Source of the DNA: Siphonodentalium dalli
Lineage: Eukaryota > Mollusca > Scaphopoda > Gadilida > Siphonodentaliidae
Length of the DNA: 64,000 nucleotides
Direction: 5' to 3'
Assembly (NCBI GenBank): GCA_032622095.1
Contig: CP136067.1
Coordinates: forward strand, 176,362,556-176,426,555
In this document: positions 32,741-47,132 of the stretch, piece by piece
Layout of the letters: each line of letters begins with the position of its first letter
Numbering within the stretch: the first letter of the stretch is position 1
Notes under the pieces: model-generated
Databases searched by the model: none
Told to the model about the DNA's origin: nothing
The model's input: the letters and a program-made list of their open reading frames with translations, nothing else
Translations under genes and position numbers: made by a program

Positions 32741-33703
32741 ACAATAACTTAAACGAATGTCAACCGATTCCATTTATATTTCGTATATGAATTTCCACAA
32801 CAATATCTTGATCGAGTTCAAAAGCCATATTTTGTTTTACCTGACATTATGGCCTCTTATATAGATGTCATGTCTCATGTGTTTTACCTGACTTATGGTC
32901 CTCAGTCATTATGGCCTCTTATATAGATGTCATGTCTCATGTGTTTTACCTGACTTATGGTCCTCAGTCATTATGGCCTCTTATATAGATGTCATGTCTC
33001 ATGTGTTTTACCTGACTTATGGTCCTCAGTCATTATGGCCTCTTATATAGATGTCATGTCTCATGTGTTTTACCTGACTTATGGTCCTCAGTCCTTATGG
33101 CCTCTTATATAGATGTCATGTCTCATGTGTTTTACCTGACTTATGGTCCTCAGTCCTTATGGCCTCTTATATAGATGTCATGTCTCATGTGTTTTACCTG
33201 ACTTATGGTCCTCAGTCCTTATGGCCTCTTATATAGATGTCATATCTCATGTGTTTTTACCTGACTTATGGTCCTCAGTCCTTATGGCCTCTTATATAGA
33301 TGTCATGTCTCATGTGTTTTACCTGACTTATGGTCCTCAGTCCTTATGGCCTCTTATATAGATGTCATGTCTCATGTGTTTTACCTGACTTACAGTCCTT
33401 TGTCCTTATGGCCTCTTATATAGATGTCATGTCTCATGTGTTTTACCTGACTTACAGTCCTTAGTCCTTATGGCCTCTTATATAGATGTCATGTCTCATG
33501 TGTTTTTACCTGACTTATGGTCCTCAGTCCTTATGGCCTCTTATATAGATGTCATGTCTCATGTGTTTTACCTGACTTATGGTCCTCAGTCATTATGGCC
33601 TCTTATATAGACGTCATGTCTCATGTGTTTTTACCTGACTTATGGTCCTCAGTCCTTATGGCCTCTTATATAGATGTCATGTCTCATGTGTTTTACCTGA
33701 CTT

Positions 33704-34342
33704 ATGGTCCTCGGTCCTTATGGCCTCTTATATAGATGTCATGTCTCATGTGTTTTTACCTTACTTACAGTCCTTAGTCATTATGGCCTCTTATATAGAT
33801 GTCATGTCTCATGTGTTTTACCTGACTTATGGTCCTCAGTCATTATGGCCTCTTATATAGATGTCATGTCTCATGTGTTTTACCTGCCTTATGGTCCTCA
33901 GTCCTTATGGCCTCTTATATAGATGTCATGTCTCATGTGTTTTACCTGACTTATGGTCCTCAGTCATTATGGCCTCTTATATAGATGTCATGTCTCATGT
34001 GTTTTACCTGACATTATGGCCTCTTATATAGATGTCATGTCTCATGTGTTTTACCTGACTTATGGTCCTCAGTCATTATGGCCTCTTATATAGATGTCAT
34101 GTCTCATGTGTTTTACCTGACTTATGGTCCTCGGTCCTTATGGCCTCTTATATAGATGTCATGTCTCATGTGTTTTTACCTTACTTACAGTCCTTAGTCA
34201 TTATGGCCTCTTATATAGATGTCATGTCTCATGTGTTTTACCTGACTTATGGTCCTCAGTCATTATGGCCTCTTATATAGATGTCATGTCTCATGTGTTT
34301 TACCTGCCTTATGGTCCTCAGTCCTTATGGCCTCTTATATAG
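33704..34342 (+). repeat. 420-bp direct duplication inside the satellite
   Basis: Rare variants (tcggtcc, and ttaccttacttacag) recur with an offset of exactly 420 bp (33704-33922 and 34124-34342). The offset is not a multiple of 62 because one shortened unit (acctgacattatgg, about 34010) is included. Confidence 0.8.
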
Positions 34343-36356
34343 ATGTCATGTCTCATGTGTTTTACCTGACTTATGGTCCTCAGTCATTATGGCCTCTTAT
34401 ATAGATGTCATGTCTCATGTGTTTTTACCTGACTTACAGTCCTCAGTCCTTATGGCCTCTTATATAGATGTCATGTCTCATGTGTTTTACCTGCCTTATG
34501 GTCCTCAGTCCTTATGGCCTCTTATATAGATGTCATGTCTCATGTGTTTTACCTGACTTACAGTCCTCAGTCATTATGGCCTCTTATATAGATGTCATGT
34601 CTCATGTGTTTTACCTGACTTATGGTCCTCAGTCCTTATGGCCTCTTATATAGATGTCGTGTCTCATGTGTTTTACCTGACTTACAGTCCTTTGTCCTTA
34701 TGGCCTCTTATATAGATGTCATGTCTCATGTGTTTTTACCTGACTTATGGTCCTTATGGCCTCTTATATAGATGTCATGTATCATGTGTTTTTACCTGAC
34801 TTACAGTCCTTAGTCCTTATGGCCTCTTATAAAGATGTCATGTCTCATGTGTTTTTACCTGACTTACAGTCCTTTGTCCTTATGGCCTCTTATATAGATG
34901 TCATGTCTCATGTGTTTTACCTGACTTACAGTCCTTTGTCCTTATGGCCTCTTATATAGATGTCATGTCTCATGTGTTTTACCTGACTTATGGTCCTCAG
35001 TCCTTATGGCCTCTTATATAGATGTCATGTCTCATGTGTTTTACCTGACTTATGGTCCTTTGTCCTTATGGCCTCTTATATAGATGTCATGTCTCATGTG
35101 TTTTACCTGACTTATGGTCCTCAGTCCTTATGGCCTCTTATATAGATGTCATGTCTCATGTGTTTTACCTGACTTACAGTCCTCAGTCATTATGGCCTCT
35201 TATATAGATGTCATGTCTCATGTGTTTTACCTGACTTATGGTCCTCAGTCCTTATGGCCTCTTATATAGATGTCATGTCTCATGTGTGTTTTACCTGACT
35301 TACAGTCCTTTGTCCTTATGGCCTCTTATATAGATGTCATGTCTCATGTGTTTTACCTGACTTACAGTCCTCAGTCCTTATGGCCTCTTATATAGATGTC
35401 ATGTCTCATGTGTTTTACCTGACTTATGGTCCTCAGTCCTTATGGCCTCTTATATAGATGTCATGTCTCATGTGTTTTACCTGACTTATGGTCCTCAGTC
35501 CTTAGGGCCTCTTATATAGATGTCATGTCTCATGTGTTTTACCTGCCTTATGGTCCTCAGTCATTATGGCCTCTTATATAGATGTCATGTCTCATGTGTT
35601 TTACCTGACTTACAGTCCTTTGTCCTTATGGCCTCTTATATAGATGTCATGTCTCATGTGTTTTACCTGACTTATGGTCCTCAGTCCTTATGGCCTCTTA
35701 TATAGATGTCATGTCTCATGTGTTTTACCTGACTTACAGTCCTTTGTCCTTATGGCCTCTTATATAGATGTCATGTCTCATGTGTTTTACCTGACTTATG
35801 GTCCTCAGTCCTTATGGCCTCTTATATAGATGTCATGTCTCCTGTGTTTTACCTGACTTACAGTCCTCAGTCCTTATGGCCTCTTATATAGATGTCATGT
35901 CTCATGTGTTTTACCTGACTTATGGTCCTCAGTCCTTATGGCCTCTTATATAGATGTCATGTCTCATGTGTTTTACCTGACTTACAGTCCTTAGTCCTTA
36001 TGGCCTCTTATATAGATGTCATGTCTCATGTGTTTTACCTGACTTATGGTCCTCAGTCCTTATGGCCTCTTATATAGATGTCATGTCTCATGTGTTTTAC
36101 CTGACTTACAGTCCTTAGTCCTTATGGCCTCTTATATAGATGTCATGTCTCATGTGTTTTACCTGACTTATGGTCCTCAGTCCTTATGGCCTCTTATATA
36201 GATGTCATGTCTCATGTGTTTTACCTGACTTACAGTCCTTAGTCCTTATGGCCTCTTATATAGATGTCATGTCTCATGTGTTTTACCTGACTTATGGTCC
36301 TCAGTCCTTATGGCCTCTTATATAGATGTCATGTCTCATGTGTTTTACCTGACTTA

Positions 36357-38040
36357 CAGTCCTTAGTCCTTATGGCCTCTTATATAGATGTCATGTCTCA
36401 TGTGTTTTACCTGACTTACAGTCCTTAGTCCTTATGGCCTCTTATATAGATGTCATGTCTCATGTGTTTTACCTGACTTATGGTCCTCAGTCCTTATGGC
36501 CTCTTATATAGATGTCATGTCTCATGTGTTTTACCTGACTTACAGTCCTTAGTCCTTATGGCCTCTTATATAGATGTCATGTCTCATGTGTTTTACCTGA
36601 CTTATGGTCCTCAGTCCTTATGGCCTCTTATATAGATGTCATGTCTCATGTGTTTTACCTGACTTACAGTCCTTAGTCCTTATGGCCTCTTATATAGATG
36701 TCATGTCTCATGTGTTTTACCTGACTTACAGTCCTTAGTCCTTATGGCCTCTTATATAGATGTCATGTCTCATGTGTTTTACCTGACTTATGGTCCTCAG
36801 TCCTTATGGCCTCTTATATAGATGTCATGTCTCATGTGTTTTACCTGACTTACAGTCCTTAGTCCTTATGGCCTCTTATATAGATGTCATGTCTCATGTG
36901 TTTTACCTGACTTATGGTCCTCAGTCCTTATGGCCTCTTATATAGATGTCATGTCTCATGTGTTTTACCTGACTTACAGTCCTTAGTCATTATGGCCTCT
37001 TATATAGATGTCATGTCTCATGTGTTTTACCTGACTTACAGTCCTCAGTCCTTATGGCCTCTTATATAGATGTCATGTCTCATGTGTTTTACCTGACTTA
37101 CAGTCCTTAGTCCTTATGGCCTCTTATATAGATGTCATGTCTCATGTGTTTTACCTGACTTATGGTCCTCAGTCCTTATGGCCTCTTATATAGATGTCAT
37201 GTCTCATGTGTTTTACCTGACTTATGGTCCTCAGTCATTATGGCCTCTTATATAGATGTCATGTCTCATGTGTTTTACCTGACTTACAGTCCTTAGTCCT
37301 TATGGCCTCTTATATAGATGTCATGTCTCATGTGTTTTACCTGACTTACAGTCCTTAGTCCTTATGGCCTCTTATATAGATGTCATGTCTCATGTGTTTT
37401 ACCTGACTTATGGTCCTCAGTCCTTATGGCCTCTTATATAGATGTCATGTCTCATGTGTTTTACCTGACTTACAGTCCTTAGTCCTTATGGCCTCTTATA
37501 TAGATGTCATGTCTCATGTGTTTTACCTGACTTATGGTCCTCAGTCCTTATGGCCTCTTATATAGATGTCATGTCTCATGTGTTTTACCTGACTTACAGT
37601 CCTTAGTCCTTATGGCCTCTTATATAGATGTCATGTCTCATGTGTTTTACCTGACTTACAGTCCTTAGTCCTTATGGCCTCTTATATAGATGTCATGTCT
37701 CATGTGTTTTACATGACTTATGGTCCTCAGTCCTTATGGCCTCTTATATAGATGTCATGTCTCATGTGTTTTACCTGACTTACAGTCCTTAGTCCTTATG
37801 GCCTCTTATATAGATGTCATGTCTCATGTGTTTTACCTGACTTATGGTCCTCAGTCCTTATGGCCTCTTATATAGATGTCATGTCTCATGTGTTTTACCT
37901 GACTTACAGTCCTTAGTCCTTATGGCCTCTTATATAGATGTCATGTCTCATGTGTTTTACCTGACTTACAGTCCTTAGTCCTTATGGCCTCTTATATAGA
38001 TGTCATGTCTCATGTGTTTTACCTGACTTATGGTCCTTAG
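36357..38040 (+). repeat. 310-bp higher-order repeat (five 62-bp units)
   Basis: Two unit types, A (atggtcctcag) and B (acagtccttag), follow the order B-B-A-B-A. Pentamers begin near 36357, 36667, 37287, 37597 and 37907, and every unit here is exactly 62 bp. The stretch between about 36977 and 37287 deviates slightly. Confidence 0.8.
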
Positions 38041-41000
38041 TCCTTATGGCCTCTTATATAGATGTCATGTCTCATGTGTTTTACCTGCCTTATGGTCCTC
38101 AGTCCTTATGGCCTCTTATATAGATGTCATGTCTCATGTGTTTTACCTGACTTATGGTCCTCAGTCCTTATGGCCTCTTATATAGATGTCATGTCTCATG
38201 TGTTTTACCTGACTTATGGTCCTCAGTCCTTATGGCCTCTTATATAGATGTCATGTCTCATGTGTTTTACCTGCCTTATGGTCCTCAGTCCTTATGGCCT
38301 CTTATATAGATGTCATGTCTCATGTGTTTTACCTGACTTATGGTCCTCAGTCATTATGGCCTCTTATATAGATGTCATGTCTCATGTGTTTTACCTGACT
38401 TATGGTCCTTAGTCCTTATGGCCTCTTATATAGATGTCATGTCTCATGTGTTTTACCTGACTTACAGTCCTCAGTCCTTATGGCCTCTTATATAGATGTC
38501 ATGTCTCATGTGTTTTACCTGCCTTATGGTCCTCAGTCCTTATGGCCTCTTATATAGATGTCATGTCTCATGTGTTTTACCTGACTTATGGTCCTCAGTC
38601 CTTATGGCCTCTTATATAGATGTCATGTCTCATGTGTTTTTACCTGCCTTATGGTCCTCAGTCCTTATGGCCTCTTATATAGATGTCATGTCTCATGTGT
38701 TTTACCTGACTTACAGTCCTTAGTCATTATGGCCTCTTATATAGATGTCATGTCTCATGTGTTTTACCTGACTTATGGTCCTCAGTCCTTATGGCCTCTT
38801 ATATAGATGTCATGTCTCATGTGTTTTTACCTGACTTATGGTCCTCAGTCCTTATGGCCTCTTATATAGATGTCATGTCTCATGTGTTTTTACCTGACTT
38901 ACAGTCCTCAGTCCTTATGGCCTCTTATATAGATGTCATGTCTCATGTGTTTTACCTGACTTATGGTCCTCAGTCCTTATGGCCTCTTATATAGATGTCA
39001 TGTCTCATGTGTTTTTACCTGACTTATGGTCCTCAGTCCTTATGGCCTCTTATATAGATGTCATGTCTCATGTGTTTTACCTGACTTATGGTCCTCAGTC
39101 CTTATGGCCTCTTATACAGATGTCATGTCTCATGTGTTTTACCTGACTTACAGTCCTTAGTCCTTATGGCCTCTTATATAGATGTCATGTCTCATGTGTT
39201 TTACCTGACTTATGGTCCTCAGTCATTATGGCCTCTTATATAGATGTCATGTCTCATGTGTTTTACCTGACTTATGGTCCTCAGTCCTTATGGCCTCTTA
39301 TATAGATGTCATGTCTCATGTGTTTTACCTGACTTATGGTCCTCAGTCATTATGGCCTCTTATATAGATGTCATGTCTCATGTGTTTTACCTGACTTATG
39401 GTCCTCAGTCCTTATGGCTTCTTATATAGATGTCATGTCTCATGTGTTTTACCTGACTTACAGTCCTTTGTCCTTATGGCCTCTTATATAGATGTCATGT
39501 CTCATGTGTTTTTACCTGACTTACAGTCCTTTGTCCTTATGGCCTCTTATATAGATGTCATGTCTCATGTGTTTTACCTGACTTATGGTCCTCAGTCCTT
39601 ATGTCCTCTTATATAGATGTCATATCTCATGTGTTTTACCTGACTTATGGTCCTCAGTCCTTATGGCCTCTTATATAGATGTCATGTCTCATGTGTTTTA
39701 CCTGACTTATGGTCCTCAGTCCTTATGGCCTCTTATATAGATGTCATGTCTCATGTGTTTTACCTGACTTATGGTCCTCAGTCCTTATGGCCTCTTATAT
39801 AGATGTCATGTCTCCTGTGTTTTACCTGACTTACAGTCCTCAGTCCTTATGGCCTCTTATATAGATGTCATGTCTCATGTGTTTTACCTGACTTATGGTC
39901 CTCAGTCCTTCTGGCCTCTTATATAGATGTCATGTCTCATGTGTTTTTACCTGACTTAAGGTCCTCAGTCCTTATGGCCTCTTATATAGATGTCATGTCT
40001 CATGTGTTTTACCTGACTTATGGTCCTCAGTCCTTATGGCCTCTTATATAGATGTCATGTCTCCTGTGTTTTACCTGACTTATGGTCCTCAGTCCTTATG
40101 GCCTCTTATATAGATGTCATGTCTCATGTGTTTTTACCTGACTATGGTCCTCAGTCCTTATGGCCTCTTATATAGATGTCATGTCTCATGTGTTTTACCT
40201 GACTTATGGTCCTCAGTCCTTATGGCCTCTTATATAGATGTCATGTCTCATGTGTTTTACCTGCCTTATGGTCCTCAGTCCTTATGGCCTCTTATATAGA
40301 TGTCATGTATCATGTGTTTTACCTGACTTATGGTCCTTAGTCATTATGGCCTCTTATATAGATGTCATGTCTCATGTGTTTTACCTGACTTATGGTCCTC
40401 AGTCCTTATGGCCTCTTATATAGATGTCATGTATCATGTGTTTTACCTGACTTATGGTCCTTAGTCATTATGGCCTCTTATATAGATGTCATGTCTCATG
40501 TGTTTTACCTGACTTATGGTCCTTAGTCCTTATGGCCTCTTATATAGATGTCATGTCTCATGTGTTTTACCTGACTTATGGTCCTCAGTCCTTATGGCCT
40601 CTTATATAGATGTCATGTCTCATGTGTTTTACCTGACTTATGGTCCTCAGTCCTTATGGCCTCTTATATAGATGTCATGTCTCATGTGTTTTACCTGACT
40701 TATGGTCCTTAGTCCTTATGGCCTCTTATATAGATGTCATGTCTCATGTGTTTTACCTGACTTATGGTCCTCAGTCCTTATGGCCTCTTATATAGATGTC
40801 ATGTCTCATGTGTTTTACCTGACTTATGGTCCTCAGTCCTTATGGCCTCTTATATAGATGTCATATCTCATGTGTTTTTACCTGACTTACAGTCCTCAGT
40901 CCTTATGGCCTCTTATATAGATGTCATGTCTCATGTGTTTTACCTGACTTATGGTCCTCAGTCCTTATGGCCTCTTATATAGATGTCATGTCTCATGTGT

Positions 41001-42688
41001 TTTTACCTGACTTATGGTCCTCAGTCCTTATGGCCTCTTATATAGATGTCATGTCTCATGTGTTTTACCTGACTTATGGTCCTCAGTCCGTATGTCCTCT
41101 TATATAGATGTCATGTCTCATGTGTTTTACCTGACTTATGGTCCTCAGTCCTTATGGCCTCTTATATAGATGTCATGTCTCATGTGTTTTACCTGACTTA
41201 TGGTCCTCAGTCCGTATGTCCTCTTATATAGATGTCATGTCTCATGTGTTTTACCTGACTTATGGTCCTCAGTCCTTATGGCCTCTTATATAGATGTCAT
41301 GTCTCATGTGTTTTACCTGACTTATGGTCCTCAGTCCTTATGGCCTCTTATATAGATGTCATGTCTCATGTGTTTTACCTGACTTATGGTCCTCAGTCCT
41401 TATGGCCTCTTATATAGATGTCATGTCTCCTGTGTTTTACCTGACTTATGGTCCTCAGTCCTTATGGCCTCTTATTTAGATGTCATGTCTCATGTGTTTT
41501 ACCTGACTTATGGTCCTCAGTCCTTATGTCCTCTTATATAGATGTCATGTCTCATGTGTTTTACCTGACTTATGGTCCTCAGTCCTTATGGCCTCTTATA
41601 TAGATGTCATGTCTCATGTGTGTTTTACCTGCCTTATGGTCCTCAGTCCTTATGGCCTCTTATATAGATGTCATGTCTCATGTGTGTTTTACCTGCCTTA
41701 TGGTCCTCAGTCCTTATGGCCTCTTATATAGATGTCATGTCTCATGTGTTTTACCTGCCTTATGGTCCTCAGTCCTTATGGCCTCTTATATAGATGTCAT
41801 GTCTCATGTGTTTTACCTGACTTATGGTCCTCAGTCATTATGGCCTCTTATATAGATGTCATGTCTCATGTGTTTTTACCTGACTTATGGTCCTCAGTCC
41901 TTATGGCCTCTTATATAGATGTCATGTCTCCTGTGTTTTACCTGACTTATGGTCCTTAGTCCTTATGGCCTCTTATATAGATGTCATGTCTCATGTGTTT
42001 TACCTGACTTATGGTCCTCAGTCATTATGGCCTCTTATATAGATGTCATGTCTCATGTGTTTTACCTGACTTACAGTCCTCAGTCCTTATGGCCTCTTAT
42101 ATAGATGTCATGTCTCATGTGTTTTACCTGACTTACAGTCCTTATGGCCTCTTATATAGATGTCATGTCTCATGTGTTTTACCTGACTTATGGTCCTCAG
42201 TCCTTATGGCCTCTTATATAGATGTCATGTCTCATGTGTTTTACCTGACTTACAGTCCTCAGTCCTTATGGCCTCTTATATAGATGTCATGTCTCATGTG
42301 TTTTACCTGACTTATGGTCCTCAGTCCTTATGGCCTCTTATATAGATGTCATGTCTCATGTGTTTTACCTGACTTACAGTCCTTAGTCATTATGGCCTCT
42401 TATATAGATGTCATGTCTCATGTGTTTTACCTGACTTATGGTCCTCAGTCCTTATGGCCTCTTATATAGATGTCATGTCTCATGTGTTTTACCTGACTTA
42501 TGGTCCTCAGTCATTATGGCCTCTTATATAGATGTCATGTCTCATGTGTTTTACCTGACTTATGGTCCTCAGTCCTTATGGCCTCTTATATAGATGTCAT
42601 ATCTCATGTGTTTTTACCTGACTTATGGTCCTCAGTCCTTATGGCCTCTTATATAGATGTCATGTCTCATGTGTGTTTTACCTGACTT

Positions 42689-43266
42689 ATGGTCCTCAGT
42701 CCTTATGGCCTCTTATATAGATGTCATGTCTCATGTGTTTTACCTGACTTACGTCCTTATGGCCTCTTATATAGATGTCATGTCTCATGTGTTTTACCTG
42801 ACTTATGGTCCTTAGTCATTATGGCCTCTTATATAGATGTCATGTCTCATGTGTTTTACCTGACTTATGGTCCTCAGTCCTTATGGCCTCTTATATAGAT
42901 GTCATGTCTCATGTGTTTTTACCTGACTTACAGTCCTTAGTCCTTATGGCCTCTTATATAGATGTCATATCTCATGTGTTTTTACCTGACTTATGGTCCT
43001 CAGTCCTTATGGCCTCTTATATAGATGTCATGTCTCATGTGTGTTTTACCTGACTTATGGTCCTCAGTCCTTATGGCCTCTTATATAGATGTCATGTCTC
43101 ATGTGTTTTACCTGACTTACGTCCTTATGGCCTCTTATATAGATGTCATGTCTCATGTGTTTTACCTGACTTATGGTCCTTAGTCATTATGGCCTCTTAT
43201 ATAGATGTCATGTCTCATGTGTTTTACCTGACTTATGGTCCTCAGTCCTTATGGCCTCTTATATAG
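42689..43266 (+). repeat. 368-bp direct duplication inside the satellite
   Basis: A block with a shortened unit (cttacgtccttatgg) is repeated at an offset of 368 bp (42689-42898 and 43057-43266). Confidence 0.8.
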
Positions 43267-46200
43267 ATGTCATGTCTCATGTGTTTTTACCTGACTTATG
43301 GTCCTCAGTCCTTATGGCCTCTTATATAGATGTCATGTCTCATGTGTTTTACCTGACTTATGGTCCTCAGTCCTTATGGCCTCTTATATAGATGTCATGT
43401 CTCATGTGTTTTACCTGACTTATGGTCCTCAGTCCTTATGGCCTCTTATATAGATGTCATGTCTCATGTGTTTTACCTGACTTATGGTCCTCAGTCCTTA
43501 TGGCCTCTTATATAGATGTCATGTCTCATGTGTTTTACCTGACTTACAGTCCTCAGTCCTTATGGCCTCTTATATAGATGTCATGTCTCATGTGTTTTAC
43601 CTGACTTATGGTCCTCAGTCCTTATGGCCTCTTATATAGATGTCATGTCTCCTGTGTTTTACCTGACTTATGGTCCTCAGTCCTTATGGCCTCTTATATA
43701 GATGTCATGTCTCCTGTGTTTTACCTGACTTATGGTCCTCAGTCCTTATGGCCTCTTATATAGATGTCATGTCTCCTGTGTTTTACCTGACTTATGGTCC
43801 TCAGTCCTTATGGCCTCTTATATAGATGTCATGTCTCCTGTGTTTTACCTGACTTATGGTCCTCAGTCCTTATGGCCTCTTATATAGATGTCATGTCTCA
43901 TGTGTTTTACCTGACTTATGGTCCTCAGTCCTTATGGCCTCTTATATAGATGTCATGTCTCATGTGTTTTACCTGACTTATGGTCCTCAGTCCTTATGGC
44001 CTCTTATATAGATGTCATGTCTCATGTGTTTTACCTGACTTATGGTCCTCAGTCCTTATGTCCTCTTATATAGATGTCATGTCTCATGTGTTTTACCTGA
44101 CTTATGGTCCTCAGTCCTTATGTCCTCTTATATAGATGTCATGTCTCATGTGTTTTACCTGACTTATGGTCCTCAGTCCTTATGGCCTCTTATATAGATG
44201 TCATGTCTCATGTGTTTTACCTGACTTATGGTCCTCAGTCCTTATGGCCTCTTATATAGATGTCATGTCTCATGTGTTTTACCTGACTTATGGTCCTCAG
44301 TCCTTATGGCCTCTTATATAGATGTCGTGTCTCATGTGTTTTACCTGACTTATGGTCCTCAGTCCTTATGGCCTCTTATATAGATGTCATGTCTCATGTG
44401 TTTTTACCTGACTTATGGTCCTTAGTCCTTATGGCCTCTTATATAGATGTCATGTCTCATGTGTTTTACCTGACTTACAGTCCTCAGTCCTTATGGCCTC
44501 TTATATAGATGTCATGTCTCATGTGTTTTACCTGACTTATGGTCCTCAGTCCTTATGGCCTCTTATATAGATGTCATGTCTCATGTGTTTTACCTGACTT
44601 ATGGTCCTCAGTCCTTATGGCCTCTTATATAGATGTCATGTCTCATGTGTTTTACCTGACTTATGGTCCTCAGTCCTTATGGCCTCTTATATAGATGTCA
44701 TGTCTCATGTGTTTTTACCTGACTTATGGTCCTCAGTCCTTATGGCCTCTTATATAGATGTCATGTCTCATGTGTTTTACCTGACTTACAGTCCTCAGTC
44801 CTTATGGCCTCTTATATAGATGTCATGTCTCATGTGTTTTACCTGACTTACAGTCCTCAGTCCTTATGGCCTCTTATATAGATGTCATGTCTCGTGTGTT
44901 TTACCTGACTTATGGTCCTCAGTCCTTATGGCCTCTTATATAGATGTCATGTCTCATGTGTTTTACCTGCCTTATGGTCCTCAGTCCTTATGGCCTCTTA
45001 TATAGATGTCATGTCTCATGTGTTTTACCTGCCTTATGGTCCTCAGTCCTTATGGCCTCTTATATAGATGTCATGTCTCATGTGTTTTTACCTGACTTAT
45101 GGTCCTTAGTCCTTATGGCCTCTTATATAGATGTCATGACTCATGTGTTTTTACCTGACTTATGGTCCTCAGTCCTTATGGCCTCTTATATAGATGTCAT
45201 GACTCATGTGTTTTACCTGCCTTATGGTCCTCAGTCCTTATGGCCTCTTATATAGATGTCATGTCTCCTGTGTTTTACCTGACTTATGGTCCTCAGTCCT
45301 TATGGCCTCTTATATAGATGTCATGTCTCATGTGTTTTACCTGCCTTATGGTCCTCAGTCCTTATGGCCTCTTATATAGATGTCATGTCTCATGTGTTTT
45401 ACCTGACTTACAGTCCTCAGTCCTTATGGCCTCTTATATAGATGTCATGTCTCATGTGTTTACCTGACTTATGGTCCTCAGTCCTTATGGCCTCTTATAT
45501 AGATGTCATGTCTCATGTGTTTTACCTGCCTTATGGTCCTCAGTCCTTATGGCCTCTTATATAGATGTCATGTCTCATGTGTTTTACCTGCCTTATGGTC
45601 CTTTGTCCTTATGGCCTCTTATATAGATGTCATGTCTCATGTGTTTTACCTGACTTACGTCCTTATGGCCTCTTATATAGATGTCATGTCTCATGTGTTT
45701 TACCTGCCTTATGGTCCTCAGTCCTTATGGCTTCTTATATAGATGTCATGTCTCCTGTGTTTTTACCTGACTTATGGTCCTCAGTCCTTATGGCCTCTTA
45801 TATAGATGTCATGTCTCATGTGTTTTACCTGACTTATGGTCCTCAGTCCTTATGGCCTCTTATATAGATGTCATGTCTCATGTGTTTTACCTGACTTATG
45901 GTCCTTAGTCATTATGGCCTCTTATATAGATGTCATGTCTCATGTGTTTTTACCTGACTTATGGTCCTCAGTCCTTATGGCCTCTTATATAGATGTCATG
46001 TCTCATGTGTTTTACCTGCCTTATGGTCCTCAGTCCTTATGTCCTCTTATATAGATGTCATGTCTCATGTGTTTTACCTGACTTACAGTCCTTTGTCCTT
46101 ATGGCCTCTTATATAGATGTCATGTCTCATGTGTTTTACCTGCCTTATGGTCCTCAGTCCTTATGGCCTCTTATATAGATGTCATGTCTCATGTGTTTTA

Positions 46201-47132
46201 CCTGCCTTATGGTCCTCAGTCCTTATGGCCTCTTATATAGATGTCATGTCTCATGTGTTTTACCTGACTTATGGTCCTCAGTCCTTATGGCCTCTTATAT
46301 AGATGTCATGTCTCATGTGTTTTACCTGACTTATGGTCCTCAGTCCTTATGGCCTCTTATATAGATGTCATGTCTCATGTGTTTTACCTGACTTATGGTC
46401 CTTAGTCATTATGGCCTCTTATATAGATGTCATGTCTCCTGTGTTTTTACCTGACTTATGGTCCTCAGTCCTTATGGCCTCTTATATAGATGTCATGTCT
46501 CATGTGTTTTACCTGACTTATGGTCCTCAGTCCTTATGGCCTCTTATATAGATGTCACGTCTCATGTGTTTTACCTGCCTTATGGTCCTCAGTCCTTATG
46601 GCTTCTTATATAGATGTCATGTCTCATGTGTTTTTACCTGACTTATGGTCCTCAGTCCTTATGGCCTCTTATATAGATGTCATGTCTCATGTGTTTTACC
46701 TGACTTATGGTCCTCAGTCCTTATGGCCTCTTATATAGATGTCATGTCTCATGTGTTTTACCTGACTTATGGTCCTCAGTCCTTATGGCCTCTTATATAG
46801 ATGTCATGTATCATGTGTTTTTTACCTGACTTATGGTCCTTAGTCATTATGGCCTCTTATATAGATGTCATGTCTCATGTGTTTTACCTGACTTATGGTC
46901 CTCAGTCCTTATGGCCTCTTATATAGATGTCATGTATCATGTGTTTTACCTGACTTATGGTCCTCAGTCCTTATGGCCTCTTATATAGATGTCATGTCTC
47001 ATGTGTTTTTACCTGACTTACAGTCCTCAGTCATTATGGCCTCTTATATAGATGTCATGTCTCCTGTGTTTTACCTGACTTATGGTCCTCAGTCCTTATG
47101 GCCTCTTATATAGATGTCATGTCTCATGTGTT

